From positions 225,296 through 289,295 of the forward strand of contig DHQL01000024.1 of the NCBI GenBank assembly GCA_002408085.1: a stretch of DNA of 64,000 nt, written 5' to 3'. The stretch comes from Spirochaeta sp. UBA5339. GTDB lineage: Bacteria > Spirochaetota > Spirochaetia > DSM-2461. The position numbers and the translations under genes were made by a program. Below the pieces are notes generated by a model. That model searched no databases. It worked only from the letters and a program-made list of their open reading frames with translations, and was not told the origin of the DNA. Positions 53,828 to 61,969 of the stretch are shown in pieces; position 1 is the stretch's first letter, and the number at the start of each line of letters is the position of its first letter.

Positions 53828-53959
53828 ATGAGAAAACTGGTTTTTTTTATTATTGCAATGATGGCTCTCTTTAATCTGATTAAAGCGTTTGCCATCTACA
53901 ATGACCAGACAACAATTCCCGTGGAAAGTCTTGAGATTATTGAAACACCCGAATCCTGA
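53828..53959 (+). CDS. Small one-helix membrane or secreted protein
   Basis: A 43-residue protein, MRKLVFFIIAMMALFNLIKA followed by a polar tail ending IETPES. The hydrophobic helix covers residues 4-20. GGAGG at 53814-53818 is 9 nt upstream, which makes translation likely. It lies 60 nt after the LysM/M23 gene and could be in its message. A terminator at 54081 follows. No family is recognised. Confidence 0.6.
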   Translation: MRKLVFFIIAMMALFNLIKAFAIYNDQTTIPVESLEIIETPES

Positions 53960-54080
53960 TTTCATTTAATTTAAAAAGATTTTCTAACAGAATTACAGTT
54001 TGCAAGATGAAGCGTAATGCTTACTGACACATTTTAGACCGCCTTATCTCAAAGCTGTACAATAAAAAAAGTCATAAACA

Positions 54081-54125
54081 GGGAAGTTCTCATTCCGGTA
54101 TACCCGGGGAAGCTTCCCTTTTTTT
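54081..54125 (+). terminator. Terminator after the small membrane protein
   Basis: GGGAAG (54081-54086) pairs with CTTCCC (54113-54118), with a smaller internal hairpin, and seven T follow. Confidence 0.7.
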
Positions 54126-54148
54126 ATTCCCTTTTACTTCTACATATT

Positions 54149-54252
54149 CGGGCACCCCGGCTAAAGCCGGCCGGGCTTTCCAGGGCTCCGCTCGTCGCTC
54201 CGGTCCGCCTCGGGCGGTCTGCTCCGCACCCTTCCTATCCCTGGTGCGTACC
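54149..54252. repeat. GC-rich hairpin element, copy A
   Basis: A GC-rich block between AT-rich flanks. It has nested self-complementary parts: CCGGC/GCCGG (54157-54161, 54166-54170), CCGCC/GGCGG (54205-54209, 54213-54217), GCACC/GGTGC (54152-54156, 54243-54247) and CCAGGG/CCCTGG (54180-54185, 54239-54244). Its right end (CTGCTCCGCACCCT, then CCCTGGTGCGTACC) resembles the right end of the element at 56090-56190. It may be a degenerate cassette-recombination site or a dispersed repeat; no RYYYAAC/GTTRRRY pair was found. Confidence 0.45.
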
Positions 54253-54345
54253 GAATCAAACTGGGCTGTTTGTTGTATATTAATATGAGAAACTTGCCAG
54301 TAAGATGAATTGTCAGGACATATGTTGCATAATAGGAAAGTAGTT

Positions 54346-54876
54346 ATGGGTGAATCATATGCGGAAACACAGAAAAGTATTACAAAAGAGTGTATTCTCA
54401 CTGCTTTACTCAAACTTTTAAGAACCAGAAGTTTTAATGATATCTCCATTACCCAGATCACAAAGGCCGCCGGTGTATCAAGAATGGCTTTTTACAGGAA
54501 CTACAAAGCCAAGGAGGATATCCTTACCGTATATCTGGATGAGATGGTCTCCGAATTCTATAGGAGGTTTTCAGATATTGAAGAAGCCACAAAGTTCGAC
54601 ATTCTGTGCAGCTTTTTCTCCTTCTTTAAAGAACGAAAAGCCTTTATCGAGGTTTTGTCGGATTCCGGACTCATATATCTATTTACAGAAAAACTGAATT
54701 CCAGTCTGATAGATTTTTTCAAAGGCATCGATAATAAGAACAAACCCGAATACGGTACCTATCTGGCCCGTTTTGATGCTGGGGGACTCTACAGCGTGCT
54801 GATTGAGTGGATATCCGGGGGGACAAAAGAGAGTGTTGAAACAATGGCGGAACTGATCTGTGAGTTTACCTGCTGA
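54346..54876 (+). CDS. TetR/AcrR-family regulator
   Basis: A 176-residue regulator. The N-terminal helix-turn-helix is clear (ISITQITKAAGVSRMAFYRN), the C-terminal ligand domain is of the DhaS-like TetR_C_7 kind. Such proteins repress nearby genes until a ligand binds. The ATG at 54346 has AGGAAAG before it; upstream in-frame codons reach 54310 without support. It converges on an SDR gene, which is a plausible target. Confidence 0.85.
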   Translation: MGESYAETQKSITKECILTALLKLLRTRSFNDISITQITKAAGVSRMAFYRNYKAKEDILTVYLDEMVSEFYRRFSDIEEATKFDILCSFFSFFKERKAFIEVLSDSGLIYLFTEKLNSSLIDFFKGIDNKNKPEYGTYLARFDAGGLYSVLIEWISGGTKESVETMAELICEFTC

Positions 54877-54910
54877 AATAATCAGTCTTTTTAAGGACAG
54901 ACCCTCAGCA

Positions 54911-55630
54911 TCAAAGCTGTATACGCCCGGCCAGTTTAAGGACTTTACTTAAACCTGGAAGAATCTCCTTTTTTCCCCTGATAATACTTTTTATCCCTGT
55001 CCTGACCACTTTGGACACCTCCATTGTCGGCATTTTATTCTTACTTCCATCTGTTCCAACACGGTCTATCAGAGCTGCGGTAGTTTTAGGCGGTGCAAGC
55101 TCGAATACCTGAACCCGGGTATCTTCAAGCTGTACACGCAGGATCTTTGTATAAACATGCAAAGCTGCCTTAGATGCACAATAAACTGGAGTTTCGGGGA
55201 AGGGGAGAAAAGCAAGACCTGAAGTAACATTGATAATGGCAGCCTCAGGCTGTTTCTTAAGAAGGGGAAGAAACTGCTGAACCATGTGAATGGGGCCTTT
55301 CAGGTTTACCTCTATTTCACTGCAGAGCATACTGTCTTCAGTATTGTTGAAATCCACAGTGCGCATTATCCCCGCATTGTTAATCAGAACATTCATATTC
55401 GGGAAATCTGCAGAGATTCTTACTGCAAGCTTTGCAATAGATTGTGGGTCGCTTAGGTCACTCTGATAGAAATAAATACCAGGTAATTCCTTTTGGACAC
55501 GCTCCAGCTTCTTTAAATCTCTCCCCGTGATTATAACGGTATTTCCCAGTGCGGTAAGCTGCCGGGCCATTTCGAGGCCTATCCCTGACGATCCGCCGGT
55601 TATCAACACAGTATCTGATTTTAATTTCAT
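54911..55630 (-). CDS. Short-chain dehydrogenase, DltE-like
   Basis: A 239-residue SDR oxidoreductase. The cofactor loop is TGGSSGIG with TGRD (NADP-type Arg), NNAGIM follows, and the catalytic set is Ser in INVTSGLAF, Tyr and Lys in YCASK. The C-terminal region AGRIQL is usual for the DltE/YqjQ group. Substrate unknown. AGAGGTG stands before the ATG. It lies next to and converges with the TetR gene. Confidence 0.87.
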   Translation of the reverse strand: MKLKSDTVLITGGSSGIGLEMARQLTALGNTVIITGRDLKKLERVQKELPGIYFYQSDLSDPQSIAKLAVRISADFPNMNVLINNAGIMRTVDFNNTEDSMLCSEIEVNLKGPIHMVQQFLPLLKKQPEAAIINVTSGLAFLPFPETPVYCASKAALHVYTKILRVQLEDTRVQVFELAPPKTTAALIDRVGTDGSKNKMPTMEVSKVVRTGIKSIIRGKKEILPGLSKVLKLAGRIQL

Positions 55631-55745
55631 AATTACACCTCTTTGCTGATCCGTTACCTATGTAACTCGTTATGGAATCTATGATTTTACAGAGCAGTAA
55701 TCAACAGATATTTAACCATCTGTTACACATAGGGGAAAATTGCAA

Positions 55746-55790
55746 TGGATGCATCCACCCTGTCCCTCCCCAGTGCGTATCCATAACCGG
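55746..55790. repeat. Palindromic, repeat-like segment, copy B
   Basis: A perfect 12-bp palindrome TGGATGCATCCA (55746-55757) is followed by CCTGTCCCTCCCCAGTGCGT and ATCCATAACC, which resembles the right ends of the elements at 54149 and 56090 (CCCT, then TGCGTA or TGCATG, then CC). The likeness is weak. Confidence 0.3.
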
Positions 55791-55851
55791 CAGTTTCTCT
55801 ACTAATGGATCCATGAAATAATATGAAAAAATCATGAAGCAGAAATGCTGA

Positions 55852-56037
55852 AAACGTGTAAACGAAACTCTTAACCCTATAGTGATCACCCAAAACGGTG
55901 AGGCCAAATCCGTACTCCTTGATACTGCTGCCTATCAGGATATGAGAAACAGTCTGGGTATCCTGAAACTCCTCTCTGAGAGTGAAAAAGACATACAGAC
56001 TGGATCAATTCATAAAAATGATGATGTCTTTGATTGA
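55852..56037 (+). pseudogene. Phd/YefM antitoxin remnant
   Basis: After a TGA at 55849, an open run encodes 61 residues from KRVNETLNPIVITQNGEAKS to SIHKNDDVFD. Its VNETLNPIVITQNGEAKSV and LLDTAAYQDM match the core of Phd/YefM antitoxins, followed by LGILKLLSESEKDI. Codons in the same frame upstream (MKQKC, then stop) look like the lost N-terminus; a further stop TAA lies at 55819. So this antitoxin is broken by two stops. No toxin gene is next to it. Confidence 0.7.
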
Positions 56038-56089
56038 CGGCAGACAAAACATCATCCGGTATTCAAGCTGTGTAGCTGGCAGAGCCATG

Positions 56090-56190
56090 GTTCAACGCCA
56101 GGACAGGGGGGAGCAGACGCCTCTTTTCGATCTGTTGAGACCTAAAGACCGGCTTCGCCGCTGCTCCACTCCCTGATGCATGCCCATAAA
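56090..56190. repeat. Hairpin-rich element, copy C
   Basis: GGAGCAG (56110-56116) pairs with CTGCTCC (56161-56167), and a CGGC/GCCG hairpin (56150-56153, 56157-56160) lies between. Its right end CTGCTCCACTCCCTGATGC resembles that of copy A. A single GTTCAAC (56090-56096) fits the RYYYAAC half of an integron attC site, but no matching GTTRRRY was found. Confidence 0.45.
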
Positions 56191-56306
56191 GTGATTTTCA
56201 TTAATAATAGATATTAGTCAACTTTTGGTTTCTGATTCAGAAAATTGGTGTAACATGATTAGGAATGATTTTCAGACCGACAAAGCACTTCGGGTAGGGA
56301 AAATAG

Positions 56307-56565
56307 ATGTCTATTGAGAATTTTTACAATAATTTTTACATGAGAGCAATGAAAAGTAATGCGCATAGTAAGATGTGCAAAAAAGTATATGGAATAGATT
56401 TATGTCAGCATGGGATGGCAGATCAAAATCAAATAGATACAATGATAAAATTGCTTAATATTAGGAACAATTCAAAAGTATTGGATTTGGGTTGCGGCTC
56501 TGGATTATGTAACTCAAAAGGCGGAAGATATTTTTACGCAATTAAATATAGCGCGAATAGGCTAT
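56307..56565 (+). pseudogene. Truncated SAM methyltransferase
   Basis: The first 66 or so residues (MSIENFYNNFYMRAMKSNAH to VLDLGCGSG) are the start of a class I SAM methyltransferase, with a good motif I. After SGL the sequence (CNSKGGRYFYAIKYSANRL) is not methyltransferase-like and stops. From that point another frame carries an unrelated open stretch, so the methyltransferase seems cut by a deletion. Its AT-rich composition is unlike the housekeeping genes. Confidence 0.7.
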
Positions 56566-56917
56566 GAATGTGTACCAATATTGATGACAATAGATAATTC
56601 TAAATGCCATAACAGTTTTTGCATAGCAAAACGGTAAATGCCTGGATATAATAACGCATCGACATGATTTCACCTCAAAAGAGGATTTTAATAATTATTT
56701 GGATAGTAGAATTCTTGGTGTTCTAAGAATTAATGAAGGAGATGTTGTATCTTTTATAGAAATTGTAAATAAGGCAGACGAATATTTACAAAATATAGCA
56801 TATATTTATAGCGGTAATGATACAGTGAATACCAATGAACGAAAGAAGTGTGTAGCAAAAGGTCTATTGAAGCTAAAAGCCTTTAGACCAAATAATAGCA
56901 ATAATATAATGAATTGA
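56509..56917 (+). pseudogene. Frameshifted AT-rich remnant, unknown
   Basis: Two frames together make one protein-like stretch: VTQKAEDIFTQLNIARIGYE to SKCHNSFCIAKR (56509-56634), then, after a shift near 56627, GKCLDIITHRHDFTSKEDFN to FRPNNSNNIMN (to 56917). The join (IAKR/NGKCLDI) reads naturally, so a one-base change is likely. I do not recognise the family. It follows directly on the truncated methyltransferase. Confidence 0.5.
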
Positions 56918-57199
56918 AATCCCGGTGGTACAAAAGAATATATAAGCGTAACTCTGAAGACTTACTAAGTAGATGTGTATAAATATGAAATGGGAACGGT
57001 AGTCTTTACGTTGGTGGTAAGTCAGAGTTTATGCAGTCCTGTAATGCTTATTTTTAAAAATAACTTGCTATTATGGATGAAGTATATCAATAATTATCCG
57101 TTGATTATTTGTAATTATCGATTCTTGCATTTGAAAAATCGCAGATACCGGTTGAATCAGATGAAAAGAATCTATTTCAAAAGATTATTGGAGCAAGAA

Positions 57200-58093
57200 A
57201 TGACTGTATCTTTCAGAAATAACTGCAGTATAAAAGGATTTGGTGAAGACTATTATCTTATTCGTAACTTTCTAGTCTCTATTGAGGATACAAATTACTC
57301 TTTTGGCCGTTGGGATTGGATGGTAACACACAGTTATCTGGATGAAACTGGCTTGTCCAAAATAGCGGTTTGGGAAGACTGCAATGAAATTGTCGCTTTA
57401 GTAACATATGATCTTTCCTTAGGTATGAGTTTCCTACTGGTAAAAGCAGAGTATGATTATCTCAAGGAAGAAATGCTGACTTATGCCATGGCTGAACTGG
57501 CAGAAAATAAAACTTTCAAAGTGCTGATTACTGAGAATGATGCTGATTTTCAAGACATTGCAACTACTATGGGTTTCCTTCCAACTAATGAGAGTGAGGA
57601 TGTTGCACATTTTCCTGTTGATTCAGATAAACTTAATTATATATTGCCGGAAGGATACAGCATACAGAGTCTGTCAGAAAACCTGGATGTTTATAAGTAC
57701 GGGAAAGTCCTCTGGAATGGATTTGATCATGAGGCAAATGGAGAGGGAAAATTTAATCCTAGTAATGATGAACTAGAGGCACTGGAAAAAGAGTTGATAA
57801 GGCCAAATGTAAATCTTGATATAAAATTAGCAGTAGTCAATTCCAAGGGTGATTTTGTTTCCTATTGCGGAATGTGGCAGGATCCAAAGTCTCAATATTC
57901 TATAGTAGAACCAGTCGCAACAGATCCTGCATATCGAAGACTCGGTTTGGGGCGTGCTGCGGTTCTTGAAGGAATTAAGCGGTGTGCAGCACTTGGTTCT
58001 AGAACAGCATTAGTAGGCTCTAATCAGGAATTTTACTATAGTATTGGATTTAAACCGTACAGTAAGTCAACCTGGTGGGAACGAAAAAATTAG
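57200..58093 (+). CDS. GNAT acetyltransferase, AT-rich accessory gene
   Basis: A 297-residue protein. The C-terminal GNAT fold is clear: IVEPVATDPAYRRLGLGRAA (acetyl-CoA loop) and GSNQEFYYSIGFKPYSKSTWW. The N-terminal half (FGRWDWMVTHSYLDETGLSK) may be a second, degenerate GNAT unit. GGAG (57190-57193) fits the ATG at 57200; the longer in-frame opening from 56975 lacks support. It is much AT-richer than genes outside this region, which points to transfer. Substrate unknown; antibiotic or small-molecule acetylation is possible. Confidence 0.75.
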   Translation: MTVSFRNNCSIKGFGEDYYLIRNFLVSIEDTNYSFGRWDWMVTHSYLDETGLSKIAVWEDCNEIVALVTYDLSLGMSFLLVKAEYDYLKEEMLTYAMAELAENKTFKVLITENDADFQDIATTMGFLPTNESEDVAHFPVDSDKLNYILPEGYSIQSLSENLDVYKYGKVLWNGFDHEANGEGKFNPSNDELEALEKELIRPNVNLDIKLAVVNSKGDFVSYCGMWQDPKSQYSIVEPVATDPAYRRLGLGRAAVLEGIKRCAALGSRTALVGSNQEFYYSIGFKPYSKSTWWERKN

Positions 58094-58267
58094 CAACTAT
58101 ATCTTATTCAAAATAAAAATGTGCACCATATTTATAAACAAGTCGTGGAATAGTCAATATCGATGAATTTCCTAAATTCCCTGATTATTTATGATGCCTG
58201 CCATCTCAGATGGCTCTATGCCCTGCTTTGGCTTCTGTTGAATAGACCCATTTCATAAGGAGGCTGA

Positions 58268-58456
58268 GTGGCGGTCAAGATCAACTTTGACAGCAGTAAC
58301 CTGGATGCAGTTGGCGGTGATATCAGCTCCAGGGACAGGTCCGAATACCTGCCAGGGATCTCACCTCTTGCTGCTTCATTATTTTCTGCGGGGGTTAAAC
58401 CATCCATTCTAAATCAGATGGACTATCCTGATCACTGTATTTTTCCAGAATCTTGA
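58268..58456 (+). pseudogene. Possible IS1380-type transposase N-terminal remnant
   Basis: An AAGGAGG stands before a GTG at 58268, followed by MAVKINFDSSNLDAVGGDIS, which resembles the N-terminal region of IS1380-type transposases (FDxSNLTxxGG). The rest is not like a transposase, and the frame runs into the 3' end of the kinase gene on the other strand. It could be a remnant, or just chance. The spacer 58094-58267 holds nothing else that I see. Confidence 0.25.
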
Positions 58457-61055
58457 GCAGATCTTCCCGTAAGAAGGGTTTGGCTATGCCGTCTGTAAAC
58501 CCGGCATGAACGGGATCTGAGATGGCATCGTCACTGGAATAGCCGCTGGCGGCAATAATGGGGACCGATTCGGGCAGAAGGGGTTTCAGCTCTTTTGCTG
58601 CTTCCTGTCCACCCATACCGTCCGGAATGGTCAGGTCGAGAATTATGGCACTGATCAGCTTCTTTTTAACAAGAAGATCCTTGCACAGGGCAATGGCTTC
58701 CTGTCCCTCAGAGGCAATAACCACTTCGAAGCCCTCCTTCTTCAGGATCTTTTCGGCAAAGCCCTGGAGCACCACCTCATCGTCCATAAAGAGAATAGTT
58801 CCTCTTGCCTTGTCGGTGCTGCGGTTCTCTTTCGGCGCAGGGGAGGGGGAGGGTTTATGCAATACCGCCGGAAGATAGATCTCGAAGGTTGTTCCTGAAC
58901 CTACACTGGACTTCACATCAATATAGCCGCCGTGGCGGGTGACTATGGAGTAGGTTGTTGTCAGTCCCAGGCCCGTCCCCATCTCCTTGGTTGTGTAGAA
59001 AGGATCGAATATCTTGTGAATCTCTTCAGGAGGAATTCCTTTGCCGTCGTCCCTGATGGAGATCAATACATATCTGCCCGGTACTTTCTTCCGGCCATTT
59101 TCAGAAACCTTCAATTCCCGGTTGACTGCTTCAATATAGATACCGCCTTTCTTTTCAAGTGACTGAATCGCATTGAGCATCAGGTTTTCAAGGACCTGCT
59201 CGATCTGTGTCTTTGCCACTTCACAAAACCACAGATCCTGTTCAATCGTGACAATGGGGCTTACTTTCTTGCCTGAAAAGACAAAGTTCACACAGTCCTG
59301 GATCAGGGAAGAGACCGAGATCAATTCTTTTGAAGGTGTATTTCCTTTTGAAAAGGTAAGCAGCTGTCCTGCCAGTTTCTTTGCCCTGTCAAAAGAAGCC
59401 ATTGTGCTTTTAAGGTGCTCATCGATCTCCGATCCCGGTTCGCAGATCAGTGAAGCCAGTTCGACATGGCCGTATATGCCGGCAAGGAGATTATTGAAAT
59501 CATGGGCAATCCCTCCAGCCAGAATGCCTATGGACCTGAGTTTCTCATTCTTTTGGATCTCGTTCATCAATAGGCGGTGCTCTGTATCATCCTGAAAGAC
59601 AATGACCAGCCCCGAAACCCTGTCGTCACTTGTATGAAGCTCCGCTTTCCGGATTACAAGATCCCGCCGTGTACCGTCCTTCTTCCTGTAGTAGAGCTGT
59701 TCCTGTTCCAATGCATCTTCGTATATCTGCCTCTCATAAAAGGGAATGTGTCTTAGGTTATCATCCACAACAGGCAGTATTTCAGCAATGTGCTGTCCCA
59801 GAACCTCCTCTCTCTTCCATCCTGTCAGAACCTCTGCATAGCTGTTGTACTCTGTAATCCGAAGTGTATTGTCCGTGGTGATCAAACCCTCTGCCATTCC
59901 CTCCAGGGTGACTTTAAGCTGCTCTTTTTCAGAATCCAGGCGGTTATTGGAAATCTGCAGCTCCCTGTTTACTCTGGACTTCTGATACCGGCTGAAAAGA
60001 GAGAACACAGCAATTACAAGCAGAGTCATGATGATGGGTCTGGAATATCTGACAATCAGAGGGCGCGGCCTGTTTACAAAGACAGTCTTCTCCGACCGGG
60101 GCTCCAGCTGCACTCCGAAGGTCTTCGCCTTGTCCCAGTCGATGAAGGTGCTCTGGGTGGTATAATCGTCCCTGAAACGGCCATCAGTGAAGTAGTCATC
60201 CAGGGCTCTGAACATTTCCAGGGCAGATGTGTAGCCGTCGACCATAACACCCCCGACAATGCCTGTTCCGATGAGAGTGGACCAGAATGTATACACCGGT
60301 GCCGGAGAGACTTCTATGATTTTGTTGATTACATCTCTCGGGACAAAAACTTCTCCTGTATTGTCCGTTCTTACAAGGAAGTAGAATATGATTTCATCAC
60401 CTTTCAGCTTCCTGATGCTGTCCTGCAGCTCAGATAGTGTGAAGTTGTTGAGCACGGAAACAGATATTCCGTTTTCATCGGCAATCTTATCAATGGCAGA
60501 CTTGTGTTTTGTATAAAGAGGGGAATTGTACTCGACGATGACAAACTTTTTCCGTTTCGGGTTATCCCGTACCGCCAGCTGAAATGTTTTCAGAACTGCT
60601 TCATCCTGCTCATTGTTGAAATAGCAGGTGAGAGGTTTTTCCGCCTGTTCCCTATGGGTGAATATGACTTTGGGAACATCTCCAAAGAGCTCCTCTCCAT
60701 AAGTATCGATGAATACACTGGCATGGATCGAATCTGCCAGAACCGCATCAAACTCAATCTCTGAGTACTTTCGGGCAATATACTGCCTCCAGTTATCGGT
60801 ACTCATTGATTCTCCCAGACGGAGGGTATCCATGGTTTCGGAGTAATAGTTCCAATCTCGGCGTTCCTTCAGGCCTTCCCTTATTGCTGTATTGAACTGA
60901 GCTCTCCAGGGGAACTGATCAGAATAGGTATGAAGAAAGAAAATGTTCTTTTCTTCCCCGAATGTCTTTGCAGTGGGGAGGAGTACAGCCGTTAGCAGAA
61001 ACAGGATCTTGATCTGGCTGATTACCTTTGTGTAAAAGACTTTAAAAGTAAACAT
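58395..61055 (-). CDS. Hybrid histidine kinase with ABC-type sensor domain
   Basis: An 886-residue membrane kinase. Domains in order: signal anchor (about 15-33), periplasmic ABC substrate-binding-like sensor (about 36-315), transmembrane helix (about 338-355), PAS domain (about 375-495), HisKA with His518 (GIAHDFNNLLAG), HATPase (N-box LENLMLNAIQSL, G1 DDGKGIPPEE, G2 GTGLGLTTTYS) and a C-terminal receiver (phosphoacceptor Asp807 in IILDLTIP, Lys859). It probably senses a small molecule or dye-like ligand and passes phosphate through its own receiver. It has no paired regulator next to it. Its stop at 58395 overlaps a doubtful frame on the other strand. Confidence 0.92.
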   Translation of the reverse strand: MFTFKVFYTKVISQIKILFLLTAVLLPTAKTFGEEKNIFFLHTYSDQFPWRAQFNTAIREGLKERRDWNYYSETMDTLRLGESMSTDNWRQYIARKYSEIEFDAVLADSIHASVFIDTYGEELFGDVPKVIFTHREQAEKPLTCYFNNEQDEAVLKTFQLAVRDNPKRKKFVIVEYNSPLYTKHKSAIDKIADENGISVSVLNNFTLSELQDSIRKLKGDEIIFYFLVRTDNTGEVFVPRDVINKIIEVSPAPVYTFWSTLIGTGIVGGVMVDGYTSALEMFRALDDYFTDGRFRDDYTTQSTFIDWDKAKTFGVQLEPRSEKTVFVNRPRPLIVRYSRPIIMTLLVIAVFSLFSRYQKSRVNRELQISNNRLDSEKEQLKVTLEGMAEGLITTDNTLRITEYNSYAEVLTGWKREEVLGQHIAEILPVVDDNLRHIPFYERQIYEDALEQEQLYYRKKDGTRRDLVIRKAELHTSDDRVSGLVIVFQDDTEHRLLMNEIQKNEKLRSIGILAGGIAHDFNNLLAGIYGHVELASLICEPGSEIDEHLKSTMASFDRAKKLAGQLLTFSKGNTPSKELISVSSLIQDCVNFVFSGKKVSPIVTIEQDLWFCEVAKTQIEQVLENLMLNAIQSLEKKGGIYIEAVNRELKVSENGRKKVPGRYVLISIRDDGKGIPPEEIHKIFDPFYTTKEMGTGLGLTTTYSIVTRHGGYIDVKSSVGSGTTFEIYLPAVLHKPSPSPAPKENRSTDKARGTILFMDDEVVLQGFAEKILKKEGFEVVIASEGQEAIALCKDLLVKKKLISAIILDLTIPDGMGGQEAAKELKPLLPESVPIIAASGYSSDDAISDPVHAGFTDGIAKPFLREDLLKILEKYSDQDSPSDLEWMV

Positions 61056-61574
61056 AAGGTATTCTAATAATAACCCATTTGTCCCTTAATTTGAATACTC
61101 ATTATGAGATATGTATGAGTTCTTTATATTATTGGCTTTGAGCGGCATGATGCTGTTTTCAGGATACCTCAACAGTCAGTCTGTCAAACAGGCGGCTGCC
61201 TCACAGGAGCAGAGGACGGCAGTCAGCCGGGAATGGATGTGGTTACAGAGTTTCTGGAACAGGTCCATAAATAGATGGTCAGTGCCGGTATCTCTTTATG
61301 CAGTATTGACAAAGAATACCGGCGGGACTATATTCTGAACATTAACCTCAGGAGGTTTTGATGACGGCTTTTGTATTGATGGTGTCCCCGTTCTAGGACT
61401 CGTTTTATACCTTAGTTATTTTTTTATTAAATTTCTTATCTTTTAAAACAGTCTGACGCACACCTCACATGTCCCGAACGGGTCACCTAAAAATTCCATT
61501 ACAGTTGAATTGTATTCGCCGGATATCACAGGCGGATTGTCTTTATGTACTAACTTGATTATCAGGAATTTTTT
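61056..61574 (+). other. Spacer with only doubtful small frames
   Basis: About 519 nt. One frame (61111-61338) could encode 75 residues with a hydrophobic start (MYEFFILLALSGMMLFSGYL), but there is no ribosome binding site. AGGAGG at 61351-61356 precedes an 11-codon frame (MTAFVLMVSPF). I see no terminator, RNA gene or repeat here. It may be worn-down coding DNA. Confidence 0.3.
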
Positions 61575-61961
61575 ATGTCCAGACATAAAATCCTCAGGGA
61601 AAATCCCGGGGAATCTTTTATATGCCTCTCCTGCGGGAAGGCTGTAACACCTCTTACTACCGGTGGGATGCACCGGAATCACTGCCCCCATTGTCTCTGC
61701 AGTGTCCATGTGGATCTGCTGCCCGGAGACCGCCGGTCCAGCTGCCGGGGAGTCATGGCTCCCATCAGCCTCTGGGTACGGGAAGACGGAGAGTGCTCTG
61801 TCCTTCACAGATGCCGTCAGTGCGGCGTGATTAAATCCAACAGGGTGGCTGCGGACGACAGCGAATCAATGCTTCTGTCCATCGCCGTCACATCTCTAAA
61901 CCGTCTGCCTTTTCCGGTGGACAACTTGAAAAACACTGTTAACAATAGAAGAACAGGTTGA
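61575..61961 (+). CDS. RNHCP-domain zinc-ribbon protein
   Basis: A 128-residue protein of the RNHCP family, named after the Arg-Asn-His-Cys-Pro block seen here as GMHRNHCPHCLCSVHVD. The first pair CLSCGKAV, the RNHCPHC pair and a third pair HRCRQCGVIKSNR suggest two zinc ribbons. Molecular role unknown; it often accompanies RsgA in bacteria, and here rsgA starts 8 nt after its stop, so a link to ribosome assembly is a fair guess. AGGA lies before the ATG. Confidence 0.85.
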   Translation: MSRHKILRENPGESFICLSCGKAVTPLTTGGMHRNHCPHCLCSVHVDLLPGDRRSSCRGVMAPISLWVREDGECSVLHRCRQCGVIKSNRVAADDSESMLLSIAVTSLNRLPFPVDNLKNTVNNRRTG

Positions 61962-61969
61962 GGTGCATT

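Noticed and set aside
55701..55907. A 68-codon minus-strand frame upstream of the SDR gene
   Set aside because: It is the antisense of the antitoxin remnant and of the palindromic segment; no ribosome binding site.
55982..56176. A 64-codon frame as a toxin partner of the antitoxin remnant
   Set aside because: The residues do not resemble RelE/ParE or Doc toxins and the frame overlaps the antitoxin in another phase and the hairpin element.
54149..56190. Proof of an integron (attC sites)
   Set aside because: Only one RYYYAAC half-site was found and no GTTRRRY partner; no integrase in the window. Kept only as a hypothesis in the findings.
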